A stretch of 7,828 nucleotides of DNA, taken from assembly GCA_001871685.1 (NCBI GenBank), contig MNVK01000001.1, positions 1 through 7,828 of the forward strand. The letters run 5' to 3'. Every line of letters begins with the position of its first letter. Positions within the stretch are counted from its first letter, which is position 1. The notes under the pieces were generated by a model. That model searched no databases. It was not told the origin of the DNA and was given only the letters and a program-made list of their open reading frames with translations. Position numbers and translations under genes: made by a program. The DNA comes from Nitrospirae bacterium CG1_02_44_142 (GTDB lineage: Bacteria; Nitrospirota; Thermodesulfovibrionia; Thermodesulfovibrionales; UBA1546). This document shows, one piece after another, positions 1 to 5,481 of this stretch.

Positions 1-255
1 TTCATATATGAGCCTTCAAAGGAAGATATATTCAATAATCTGCTTCCTAAGAATGTTGAGATACAGGTTTTCAGGGCCTTGCTTGAATCACAGGCGTCGG
101 AAGAGGCTGCAAGGATGTCTGCCATGGAGAATGCGACAAAGGCTGCCAATGATATGATAAACAGCCTCACTCTCCAGTTTAATAAGGCAAGACAGGCGTC
201 AATTACCAAAGAGCTTATGGATATAGTCGGCGGTGTTGAGGCATTAAAGGGATAG
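1..255 (+). CDS. atpG: ATP synthase F1 gamma subunit, C-terminal part (5' end outside window)
   Basis: Frame 1 is open from the first base to a TAG at 253-255 and gives the last 84 residues of the F1 gamma subunit. The gamma subunit is the central rotor shaft that couples proton flow through F0 to ATP synthesis at the beta subunits. Family-typical C-terminal features are visible: a segment with EIQVFRALLESQASE, the highly conserved ARMSAMENATKAANDMI helix, then SLTLQFNKARQASITKE and the terminal IVGGVEAL. This C-terminal helix is the one that inserts into the alpha3-beta3 core. The gene is directly upstream of atpD and atpC in the same direction, as in the standard atp operon. The start and the N-terminal half lie outside the window. 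Identity is near certain from the C-terminal signature and the gene order. Confidence 0.97.
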   Translation, partial: FIYEPSKEDIFNNLLPKNVEIQVFRALLESQASEEAARMSAMENATKAANDMINSLTLQFNKARQASITKELMDIVGGVEALKG

Positions 256-257
256 AT

Positions 258-372
258 AAATTCAAAATTTAAGATTTAAAATTCAAAAATGCAAAATTTG
301 GAATAATTAAAAGGAATAATTAAAATAAATTTGTTAGTTTTGAATTTTGAACTTTGAATTTTGAACTTAAAT
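258..372. repeat. AT-rich imperfect inverted repeat between atpG and atpD
   Basis: This spacer contains two AT-rich arms of about 30 nt, at roughly 258-290 and 338-370, that are imperfect reverse complements built from AAATTCAAAATT-like units. The right arm is itself a perfect tandem of a 14-mer (TTTGAATTTTGAAC at 339-352 and 353-366). The intervening loop holds a perfect tandem 13-mer (GGAATAATTAAAA at 300-312 and 313-325). On the atp transcript it would fold into a long weak hairpin just ahead of the atpD ribosome binding site, the GGGGG-containing stretch at about 379-383. It looks like a dispersed repeat inserted in the operon. A role in setting the ratio of gamma to beta subunits is only inference. 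Confidence 0.7.
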
Positions 373-389
373 AGATATGGGGGTATAGG

Positions 390-1811
390 ATGAGCAATAT
401 TGGAAAAGTATCACAGGTTATAGGCGCAGTTGTTGATGTTGAATTTGAAGGCAAGATGCCTGAAATATTGAATGCGGTAACAGTGGAACAAAAAGGGGAC
501 GCCTCAAAAGGTATTCCTGATATCAAGATAACATTGGAAGTAGCATCACATCTTGGCGACAACAAGGCCAGAACAGTTGCCATGTCAGCAACAGACGGAC
601 TTGTAAGAGGCATGCCTGTAGTTGACACAGGCCAGCCTATAACTGTTCCTGTTGGAAAGGCAGTGCTGGGAAGAATACTTAATGTCATAGGCGAAGGCGT
701 TGATAAACTTGGCCCCGTAATTTCTGAACATAGATTGCCGATTCACAGTCCGGCTCCGGAATTCAGCGAGCAGGAACCGACTACACAGGTTTTTGAGACA
801 GGCGTTAAGGTTTTTGACCTTCTGGTCCCGTTCGTCAGAGGCGGTAAGATGGGGATGTTCGGCGGCGCAGGCGTAGGCAAGACAGTTGTTATCATGGAGA
901 TGATTCATAACATTGCCATGAAGCATGGGGGCGTTTCAGTATTTGCAGGCGTCGGTGAAAGGACCAGAGAAGGGAATGACCTTTACGGCGAGATGAAGCA
1001 TTCAGGCGTTCTTGAAAAAGTCGCCCTGATTTACGGACAGATGAACGAGCCGCCCGGAGCCAGGGCCAGGGTTGCGCTTACAGCCCTTACATGTGCAGAG
1101 TACTTCAGGGATGAGGGGCAGGACGTTCTCATATTCATAGACAATATATTCAGATATACACTTGCGGGCGCAGAGCTTTCAGCTCTCCTTGGAAGAATGC
1201 CTTCTGCTGTCGGATACCAGCCGACACTCGGCACCGACATGGGTATTTTGCAGGAAAGAATCACAACAACAAAGAAAGGCGCTATCACATCAATGCAGGC
1301 TATTTACGTTCCTGCCGACGACCTTACAGACCCTGCTGTTGCTACGGCCTTTACGCACCTTGACGGGACAGTCGTTCTCTCAAGGCAGATATCAGAACTC
1401 GGCATTTATCCCGCTGTGGACCCTCTGGATTCCACATCAAGAATCCTTGACCCAAAGGTTATAGGAGAAGAGCACTATGCCGTTGCAAGAAGTGTTCAGA
1501 AGATACTCCAGAGATACAAAGAACTTCAGGATATTATCGCAATCCTGGGGATGGAAGAGCTTTCGGAAGACGACAAACTTACGGTTTCAAGGGCCAGGAA
1601 GATACAGAGATTTCTCAGCCAGCCGTTCCATGTAGCAGAGGTATTTACAGGAAGGCCGGGCAAATATGTCAAGGTCGCTGATACGATAAGAAGTTTTAAG
1701 GCGATAGTTGATGGTAAATATGACGATATCCCTGAACAGGCGTTTTATATGACAGGTGATATTGGAGAGGTTGAGGAAAACGCAAAGAAGCTTGGTTGGA
1801 GCAAAGGATAG
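390..1811 (+). CDS. atpD: ATP synthase F1 beta subunit (catalytic)
   Basis: The 473-residue product is full length for bacterial AtpD and is the catalytic nucleotide-binding subunit of the membrane-peripheral F1 sector, synthesising ATP from ADP and phosphate. The N-terminal beta-barrel begins with GKVSQVIGAVVDVEF. The Walker A loop GGAGVGKT lies at about 158-165, the GERTREGND segment with the catalytic glutamate at about 189-197, and Walker B DVLIFIDN at about 245-252. The signatures ALLGRMPSAVGYQPTL and PAVDPLDSTSRILDP follow, then the C-terminal helical domain with DELSEED-like ELSEDDKL. The FRDEGQDVL and FRYTLAG segments resemble the proteobacterial (E. coli) type. The ATG start has a G-rich ribosome site about 6-10 nt upstream. 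It lies between atpG and atpC, with 134 bp of AT-rich repeat before it and a 76-bp spacer after it. No active-site residue appears to be missing. Confidence 0.99.
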   Translation: MSNIGKVSQVIGAVVDVEFEGKMPEILNAVTVEQKGDASKGIPDIKITLEVASHLGDNKARTVAMSATDGLVRGMPVVDTGQPITVPVGKAVLGRILNVIGEGVDKLGPVISEHRLPIHSPAPEFSEQEPTTQVFETGVKVFDLLVPFVRGGKMGMFGGAGVGKTVVIMEMIHNIAMKHGGVSVFAGVGERTREGNDLYGEMKHSGVLEKVALIYGQMNEPPGARARVALTALTCAEYFRDEGQDVLIFIDNIFRYTLAGAELSALLGRMPSAVGYQPTLGTDMGILQERITTTKKGAITSMQAIYVPADDLTDPAVATAFTHLDGTVVLSRQISELGIYPAVDPLDSTSRILDPKVIGEEHYAVARSVQKILQRYKELQDIIAILGMEELSEDDKLTVSRARKIQRFLSQPFHVAEVFTGRPGKYVKVADTIRSFKAIVDGKYDDIPEQAFYMTGDIGEVEENAKKLGWSKG

Positions 1812-1865
1812 TGTCAGTATTTAGTGTGAGTGTCAGCAAGAAAACTGACACTGATGACTGACACT
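1811..1865. repeat. Clustered GTGTCAG / CTGACAC inverted repeats between atpD and atpC
   Basis: Four copies of one short word lie in this spacer. GTGTCAG occurs at 1811-1817 and AGTGTCAG at 1829-1836, and the reverse complement CTGACACT occurs at 1845-1852 and 1858-1865. The two inner copies form a perfect 8-bp stem with an 8-nt loop (1837-1844), and the outer copies could extend or compete with it. No U-run follows, so this does not look like an intrinsic terminator. It sits about 20 nt ahead of the atpC start, within an operon, so an RNA-processing or translation-tuning hairpin or a simple repeat insertion are the likely readings. Confidence 0.6.
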
Positions 1866-1887
1866 AATCACTGAAGCGGAGCTAATA

Positions 1888-2298
1888 ATGGAAAACAAAT
1901 TAAAATTAGAAATAGTTACTCCTCACGGCCTGATATACAGCGGTGAGGTGGATGAGGTTACTGCTAACGGAAGCGAAGGAGAGTTCTGTGTGCTCCCCGG
2001 TCATGCGCCTTATGTGACAACACTCAAGGTAGGGATGCTCACATGCAAGACAGGGAAGGAACCCGTAATCTTTTTTGTTAATTGGGGATATGCAGAGATA
2101 GGGGCTGACAAGGTTCTGATTCTCGCTGACAGCGCAGAAAAGTCTGAGGAGATAGATGTTGAGAGGGCAAAGGAAGCGATGAAGAGGGCGGAGGAAAGGC
2201 TGAAAAAGTGTGAGGAGTGCGATTTCCACCGCGCTGAGGCGTCGCTTGAAAGGGCGGCCACAAGGATTCAGGTAGCGCAGTTGAAGATACCTAAGTAA
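1888..2298 (+). CDS. atpC: ATP synthase F1 epsilon subunit
   Basis: The 136-residue product matches the usual length of bacterial epsilon (about 130-140). It is the rotor-stalk subunit that connects gamma to the c-ring and inhibits ATP hydrolysis. The N-terminal beta-sandwich begins LKLEIVTPHGLIYSGEVDEV and contains the conserved GEFCVLPGHAPYVTTLKVG segment. WGYAEIGADKVLILAD closes the sandwich. The last 50 or so residues form the charged helical hairpin (VERAKEAMKRAEERL, then RAEASLERAATRIQVAQL). A purine-rich site AGCGGAG precedes the ATG. It is the last atp gene here. No intrinsic terminator is visible before the converging toxin gene, whose stop is only 9 bp away, so atp transcripts may run into the toxin-antitoxin module as antisense RNA (inference). 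Confidence 0.97.
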   Translation: MENKLKLEIVTPHGLIYSGEVDEVTANGSEGEFCVLPGHAPYVTTLKVGMLTCKTGKEPVIFFVNWGYAEIGADKVLILADSAEKSEEIDVERAKEAMKRAEERLKKCEECDFHRAEASLERAATRIQVAQLKIPK

Positions 2299-2307
2299 AT
2301 CCCGCCG

Positions 2308-2625
2308 TTAACCCCGATTCTTTTCATGCCGCTGCTCATTCAAGAGATCTTTTATGAAATTGCGTTTGCTATGGATCAACGCAAGAACTTCAACCTTATC
2401 GGAGAATACTTCATAGACAAGACGATATGAATAAATGAGCAGCTCACGTACGTTAGGATCTCCTATCTCAGGAACTATCCTACCGACAGCAGGAAAGGCG
2501 TTCAGCTTTTCAGACTTTTCAACAATCTCGGTAGAAACTTTTTGTGCATAGAATTTTGAGTCCCTTGCAATATAATCGCGAATTTGCTTTAAGTCGAGTT
2601 TAGCGGGTTTTGACCACTTTACCAC
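2308..2625 (-). CDS. ParE/RelE-superfamily toxin of a type II toxin-antitoxin module
   Basis: The 105-residue basic product fits the ParE/RelE toxin fold. It starts VKWSKPAKLDLKQIRDYIARDS, which is the helical hairpin region, continues with FPAVGRIVPEI and RELLIYSYRLVYEV, and ends in VEVLALIHSKRNF. These are the beta strands and the conserved Arg/Tyr positions of ParE-type toxins. The relaxed similarity does not say whether it poisons DNA gyrase (ParE-like) or cleaves ribosome-bound mRNA (RelE-like). The arrangement of Arg-Glu-Leu and SYRLVYEV favours the ParE branch. The start is GTG at 2625, overlapping the antitoxin stop by 7 nt (antitoxin TAA at 2619-2621), so the two genes are translationally coupled with antitoxin first. 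The gene converges on atpC with 9 bp between the stops. Confidence 0.9.
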   Translation of the reverse strand: MVKWSKPAKLDLKQIRDYIARDSKFYAQKVSTEIVEKSEKLNAFPAVGRIVPEIGDPNVRELLIYSYRLVYEVFSDKVEVLALIHSKRNFIKDLLNEQRHEKNRG

Positions 2626-2798
2626 GATTGCATTTCTCGTTTTAAGTCTTCAATAGAAATAGATTCACCACGTTCGACTGCCTCTCTGCCTTTCTTGACT
2701 TTATCAACAACATAGAGTTCATACATTATGTCGTCAATATTTGCCGATTCAGGCAATTTGGAGATGACTTTGATTGCCTCTTGTTTTAATGTTTCCAT
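2619..2798 (-). CDS. Antitoxin partner of the ParE-type toxin
   Basis: This small 59-residue acidic/charged protein precedes and overlaps the toxin gene. The ATG at 2798 is chosen because a perfect AGGAGG lies 8 nt upstream of it on the - strand. A TTG at 2822 is also in frame but would put this ribosome site inside the gene. The protein has an N-terminal helix (ETLKQEAIKVISKLP) and the segment ANIDDIMYELYVVDKVKKGREAVERGESISIEDLKREM. That last part is the type of C-terminal tail that wraps toxins in many RelB/Phd-like antitoxins. I cannot see a ribbon-helix-helix or AbrB domain, so the DNA-binding family is not assigned. Its role is inferred from size, overlap, order and the ParE partner. It probably represses its own promoter, where small palindromes lie just upstream. 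Confidence 0.82.
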   Translation of the reverse strand: METLKQEAIKVISKLPESANIDDIMYELYVVDKVKKGREAVERGESISIEDLKREMQSW

Positions 2799-2827
2799 CT
2801 TTAGCGCCTCCTTTTGTTTCAACCTAT

Positions 2828-2869
2828 TGATATTTTATCATTATTGCATCTTTATTGATTAGGGATGCA
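2828..2869. promoter_or_regulatory. Candidate operator palindromes upstream of the antitoxin gene
   Basis: Two inverted repeats lie between the antitoxin ribosome site and the upstream region. TGATA-TTT-TATCA at 2828-2840 is a perfect 5-bp-arm palindrome. TGCATC at 2845-2850 and GATGCA at 2864-2869 are perfect inverted arms 13 bp apart, and the second arm belongs to the 8-bp palindrome GATGCATC. Small AT-rich palindromes next to the start are the usual binding sites of antitoxin-toxin complexes that repress their own transcription. Binding here is inference. Confidence 0.4.
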
Positions 2870-2912
2870 TCATTTTTCATTTAATTAAACTCGTTTGCCT
2901 CTGCTCAACAAA

Positions 2913-2942
2913 ATACTATCAGAGCAATTTCTATTGTGTCAA
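2913..2942 (-). promoter_or_regulatory. Candidate sigma-70 promoter for the toxin-antitoxin module
   Basis: Reading the - strand, a perfect -35 box TTGACA (2942-2937) is followed after 18 bp by TAGTAT (2918-2913), which matches four of six bases of the -10 consensus. This would start transcription near 2906, giving an untranslated leader of about 108 nt before the antitoxin ATG. A promoter nearer the gene is possible. Confidence 0.4.
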
Positions 2943-2970
2943 CGTACAAAACGGGGAAGATGGGGGGCGA

Positions 2971-3879
2971 CTAAGTGGTTTTTCTCTGTCTCAGCGTTTC
3001 ATAAAGACATACCGCTACTGAGGCTGAGACATTCAGGCTTTCGGCTTTTCCATAGATTGGAATCTTCAAAAGCAAATCAGCTTTTCTCTTAATCTCACTG
3101 CTCACTCCATGAGCCTCATTGCCGAATACAAAGGCGGCTGGTTTTTTCAGTCCTGTGTCAAAGATTGATTTACCTGAATCAAGCGCGGTTGCAAGGAGCC
3201 TTATGCCGTTTGATTTCAGCCAGTCAAGGAATTTATCTGTGCCGGTATAAATTATCGGGATGTTGAATATGCTTCCGGCAGTGGCCCTTATAGTTTTCTG
3301 CATGAAGACGTCGCATGTGCCTTTGAGAATTATCACTGCATCCGCTCCCGCAGCATCGGAAGTCCTTATTATTGTCCCTAAATTGCCCGGCTCCTGCACT
3401 CCGTCAACTGCAACGATTAACGGAACTGATTTGAATCTGATTTCTTCAAGGTTTTTTTCGGCGTAAGATGCTGTTGCGATAATGCCTTGAGGGGCCTCTG
3501 TATCAGCGAGCTTGCGCATTATCTGTTCTGTAACCTCAAATATCTCGCCTGAAAATCCCCCCGGGACCCCTTCTTTAATCCCCCCTTGCCCCCCTTTAGC
3601 AAAGGGGGGATGGGGGAATTTTCTGGGGGGCGAGGGGGGATTATTTTTATTAGATTTTATGGAAAGTTGTCTTAATATCTTCTGCCCGTCTTTTTTTGCC
3701 CTGAATGAATCTGTGAAGAAGGCCGTGCTTATTTTATTGCCTGACGCCAGCGCCATTTCAACCAGGTGAGGCCCTTCAATAATAAATGCGGTGTGTTTGT
3801 ATTTGCTCCGCTTGTTTTTAATATCCAGCGCTTCCTTGATTTTGGGATTTGAGGCGCTTGTGATTTGAGTGTATCGCAT
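2971..3879 (-). CDS. SpoU/TrmH-family RNA 2'-O-methyltransferase (RlmB-like)
   Basis: The 302-residue product is a SPOUT-class RNA methyltransferase that would move a methyl group from S-adenosylmethionine to a ribose 2'-OH of rRNA or tRNA; the exact target cannot be told. The N-terminal substrate-binding domain (about 1-137) shows SASNPKIKEA and FIIEGPHLVEMAL. The trefoil-knot catalytic domain has motif 1 (about 152-173, with EPGNLGTIIRT), motif 2 (about 249-259, FVFGNEAHGVS) and motif 3 (about 273-288, IPIYGKAESLNVSASV). Residues about 80-109 are a Pro/Gly-rich insert made by a palindromic DNA repeat; without it the length would be about 270, normal for the family. The ATG fits the family N-terminus, but no good Shine-Dalgarno sequence precedes it. 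It is divergent from the hydrolase gene, with 90 bp between them. Confidence 0.92.
   Translation of the reverse strand: MRYTQITSASNPKIKEALDIKNKRSKYKHTAFIIEGPHLVEMALASGNKISTAFFTDSFRAKKDGQKILRQLSIKSNKNNPPSPPRKFPHPPFAKGGQGGIKEGVPGGFSGEIFEVTEQIMRKLADTEAPQGIIATASYAEKNLEEIRFKSVPLIVAVDGVQEPGNLGTIIRTSDAAGADAVIILKGTCDVFMQKTIRATAGSIFNIPIIYTGTDKFLDWLKSNGIRLLATALDSGKSIFDTGLKKPAAFVFGNEAHGVSSEIKRKADLLLKIPIYGKAESLNVSASVAVCLYETLRQRKTT
3554..3642. repeat. Nested GC-rich palindromic element inside the RNA methyltransferase gene
   Basis: Two palindromes sit one within the other. The inner copy at about 3577-3620 has C6TTGC6TTT-AGC-AAAG6 arms ending in ATGGGGG. The outer arms are ATCCCCCCGGG-type sequence at 3554-3570 and the GGGGGGCGAGGGGGGAT stretch at 3625-3641. 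On the coding strand it reads as about 30 residues, NPPSPP...PPFAKGGQGG...GGF, with no stop. It belongs to the same family as the copies in birA (TTTGC...GCAA core) but lies in the opposite orientation relative to the host gene. Confidence 0.85.
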
Positions 3880-3897
3880 GATTAATAAATTAACAGA

Positions 3898-3940
3898 AAC
3901 CGGCGAATAATTGTGATATAATTTTCATAGGAAGCCGGTT
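3898..3940. promoter_or_regulatory. Extended -10 promoter for the hydrolase gene flanked by an inverted repeat
   Basis: On the + strand TGATATAAT at 3914-3922 is a perfect extended -10 (TGnTATAAT), with no clear -35 box, as is usual for this promoter class; transcription would start near 3929. A perfect 7-bp inverted repeat, AACCGGC at 3898-3904 and GCCGGTT at 3934-3940, brackets it. It could be an operator for a dimeric regulator or a hairpin in the opposite leader. The divergent RNA methyltransferase gene shares this 90-bp region. Confidence 0.5.
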
Positions 3941-3969
3941 GACTTATTTTACAAATATGAGGAGGAGAC

Positions 3970-4671
3970 ATGCGGAAGGCAGCTTTTATCTTTTTAAGTT
4001 TTTTGTTCTTAATCCCTTTTGCTGTGAATGCAGAAGTTAAGGAGGTGAAGAGTATGCTGAAAAATATTCACTGGCTCGGGCACGATACCTTTAAGATTAC
4101 AGGAGAAAAGGTAATCTATACAGACCCGTTTAAGATTAAAAAGGCAGACAGCGCCGATATAATCCTGATTACGCATGAGCACTATGACCATTGCTCGCCC
4201 GAGGATGTAAAGAAGATTCAGAATGCCAATACTGTGATTGTGACCGTTGCGGATTGCGCGAAAAAACTCTCAGGAAAAATAAAGATTGTTAAGCCCGGCG
4301 ATAAGATTAATGTTGAGGGCATTGAGATTGAGGCAGTGCCGTCTTATAACACAAACAAACAGTTTCATCAGAAGAACAGAGGATGGGTCGGGTATATATT
4401 CACTGTGAAGGGACAGAGGATTTATATAGCTGGAGACACGGATTATATCCCTGAGATGAAAACATTCAAAAATATAGATATTGCCTTGCTTCCGGTTTCA
4501 GGAACCTATGTAATGACTGCTGATGAGGCTGTAAAGGCGGCGCTTGACATAAAACCCAGGATAGCAATCCCGATGCATTACGGTTCAATAGTCGGAGATA
4601 AGAATGACGCTAAGAGGTTTGCAGACGGGCTTAAAGGAAAAATTGAAGTGGTGGTAATGCCGGAAGAATAA
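3970..4671 (+). CDS. UlaG-like metallo-beta-lactamase-fold hydrolase, probably exported
   Basis: The 233-residue product is a metal-dependent hydrolase of the metallo-beta-lactamase fold, UlaG-like branch; the substrate is unknown. Residues 1-21 look like a Sec signal peptide (RK, then a hydrophobic run FIFLSFLFLIPF, then AVNA as a cleavage site). The fold then starts at LKNIHWLGHDTFKI. The metal motif HEHYDH is at about 69-74 (His69, His71, Asp73, His74). Further likely ligands or active-site residues are His133, Asp156 in AGDTDYIP and His203 in PMHYGS. The ATG at 3970 has GAGGAGGAG close upstream. A second ATG at 4054 (Met29) has an even better ribosome site and would give a cytoplasmic 205-residue form starting where many family members start. 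The gene has its own promoter and a repeat downstream. Confidence 0.9.
   Translation: MRKAAFIFLSFLFLIPFAVNAEVKEVKSMLKNIHWLGHDTFKITGEKVIYTDPFKIKKADSADIILITHEHYDHCSPEDVKKIQNANTVIVTVADCAKKLSGKIKIVKPGDKINVEGIEIEAVPSYNTNKQFHQKNRGWVGYIFTVKGQRIYIAGDTDYIPEMKTFKNIDIALLPVSGTYVMTADEAVKAALDIKPRIAIPMHYGSIVGDKNDAKRFADGLKGKIEVVVMPEE
4038..4048 (+). promoter_or_regulatory. Internal consensus Shine-Dalgarno in the hydrolase gene
   Basis: TAAGGAGGTGA is an 11-nt perfect complement of the canonical 16S rRNA 3' tail, and its GGAGG ends 8 nt before the in-frame ATG at 4054 (Met29). It is coded by the Val-Lys-Glu-Val codons just after the predicted signal peptide cleavage site. It could drive a second, unexported product. 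Confidence 0.55.
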
Positions 4672-4696
4672 GAAAAAAGTTTGCACTTTATTTTAT

Positions 4697-4813
4697 GCCA
4701 TTGCGAGCGAATAACAGGAGCGCGGCAATCTCACTCTAAGTTACGAGATTGCGGAGACTGTTCCGAGCCTGTCTTGCGATTGCTTCGGCTCACTTTGTGA
4801 GCCTCGCAATGAC
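4697..4813. repeat. 117-bp palindromic (MITE-like) intergenic repeat
   Basis: The ends are inverted: CCATTGCGAG at 4698-4707 pairs with CTCGCAATGA at 4803-4812 with one mismatch. Two internal hairpins are present. GCAATCTC at 4725-4732 pairs with GAGATTGC at 4745-4752, and GGCTCAC-TTT-GTGAGCC at 4787-4803 is a perfect 7-bp stem with a 3-nt loop. The whole 174-bp spacer between the hydrolase stop and nth is mostly this element. Its structure suggests a small non-coding mobile repeat; repeats of the TCATTGCGAG...GCAATCTC type are, from memory, spread widely in several bacterial genomes. It has no U-run for a terminator and no coding capacity of its own. Confidence 0.8.
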
Positions 4814-4845
4814 AAATCATATTGGTTGATTTGAGAACTGTCAAA

Positions 4846-5481
4846 ATGGCAAACGCTAAAAAAATAACAGCCCTTTTACTGAAGAAGTATCCAAACCCGA
4901 GGACTGCCCTCAATTTCTCAAATCCGCTTGAACTTCTTGTTGCGACCATTCTCTCGGCGCAGTGTACAGATGTGAGAGTGAACGAAGTTACTAAGACGCT
5001 TTTCAAGAAATATAAAAACGTAAAAAATTATGCCGGCGCTGACCTGAAGACTTTTGCGAAGGAGATAAGGCCGACAGGCTTTTATAGAAACAAGGCTAAG
5101 ATGCTCATAGGCTGCTGTCAAAAACTCATAAGGGATTTTAAGGGCAGAGTGCCTTCAACTCTTGAGGAGCTTACAACACTTCCCGGAGTCGGAAGGAAAA
5201 CAGCCAATGTTATTCTGGGGAGCGCTTTCGGGAAGCAGGCTATTGCCGTTGATACCCATGTGTTGAGAGTTTCCAACAGGCTTGGCATTGCACATTCAGA
5301 AAATCCTGATAAGGTGGAAGAAGAACTTACGAAGCAGATACCGCAGGACAAATGGACGGCATTTAATCTCGCCATGATACTTCACGGAAGAGAAACTTGC
5401 GCCGCAAGAAAGCCAAGGTGCGGGGTCTGTGTGCTTTATGATGAATGCGGATGGCTGGAGAAGGATAAGGAGAAAATGTGA
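4846..5481 (+). CDS. nth: Endonuclease III, [4Fe-4S] DNA glycosylase/AP lyase
   Basis: The product excises oxidised pyrimidines from DNA and nicks at the abasic site in base excision repair. With the ATG at 4846 it is 211 residues, the same length as E. coli Nth. TTG codons at 4822 and 4831 are in frame, but neither has a ribosome site, and the ATG site itself is weak (only GAG near -13). Conserved parts are LLVATILSAQCTDVRVN (about 30-46), the helix-hairpin-helix LPGVGRKTANV (112-122) with catalytic Lys118, and AVDTHV with catalytic Asp136. The cluster motif Cys-X6-Cys-X2-Cys-X5-Cys is at 185, 192, 195 and 201. All key residues are present. The stop TGA overlaps the GTG start of birA, so the two are probably co-translated. 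The repeat just upstream may separate it from the hydrolase gene. Confidence 0.96.
   Translation: MANAKKITALLLKKYPNPRTALNFSNPLELLVATILSAQCTDVRVNEVTKTLFKKYKNVKNYAGADLKTFAKEIRPTGFYRNKAKMLIGCCQKLIRDFKGRVPSTLEELTTLPGVGRKTANVILGSAFGKQAIAVDTHVLRVSNRLGIAHSENPDKVEEELTKQIPQDKWTAFNLAMILHGRETCAARKPRCGVCVLYDECGWLEKDKEKM

Noticed and set aside
390..1811. AtpD variants such as FRYTLAG and HLDG as signs of an unusual ATPase
   Set aside because: FRDEG/YTLAG is normal in proteobacterial beta subunits, and the catalytic motifs are all intact.
2820..2822. TTG at 2822 as antitoxin start
   Set aside because: The AGGAGG ribosome site lies downstream of it and 8 nt ahead of the ATG at 2798, which is the better start.
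3512..3769. Open + strand frame across the RNA methyltransferase gene with its own PPCPPLAKGGWG peptide
   Set aside because: It is the antisense shadow of the SpoU gene; it stays open because the palindromic repeat lacks stops in several frames. No ribosome site or family similarity.
4697..4813. tRNA or structured small RNA in the hydrolase-nth spacer
   Set aside because: No tRNA arms or TTC loop. The structure is better explained by the inverted ends of a dispersed repeat.
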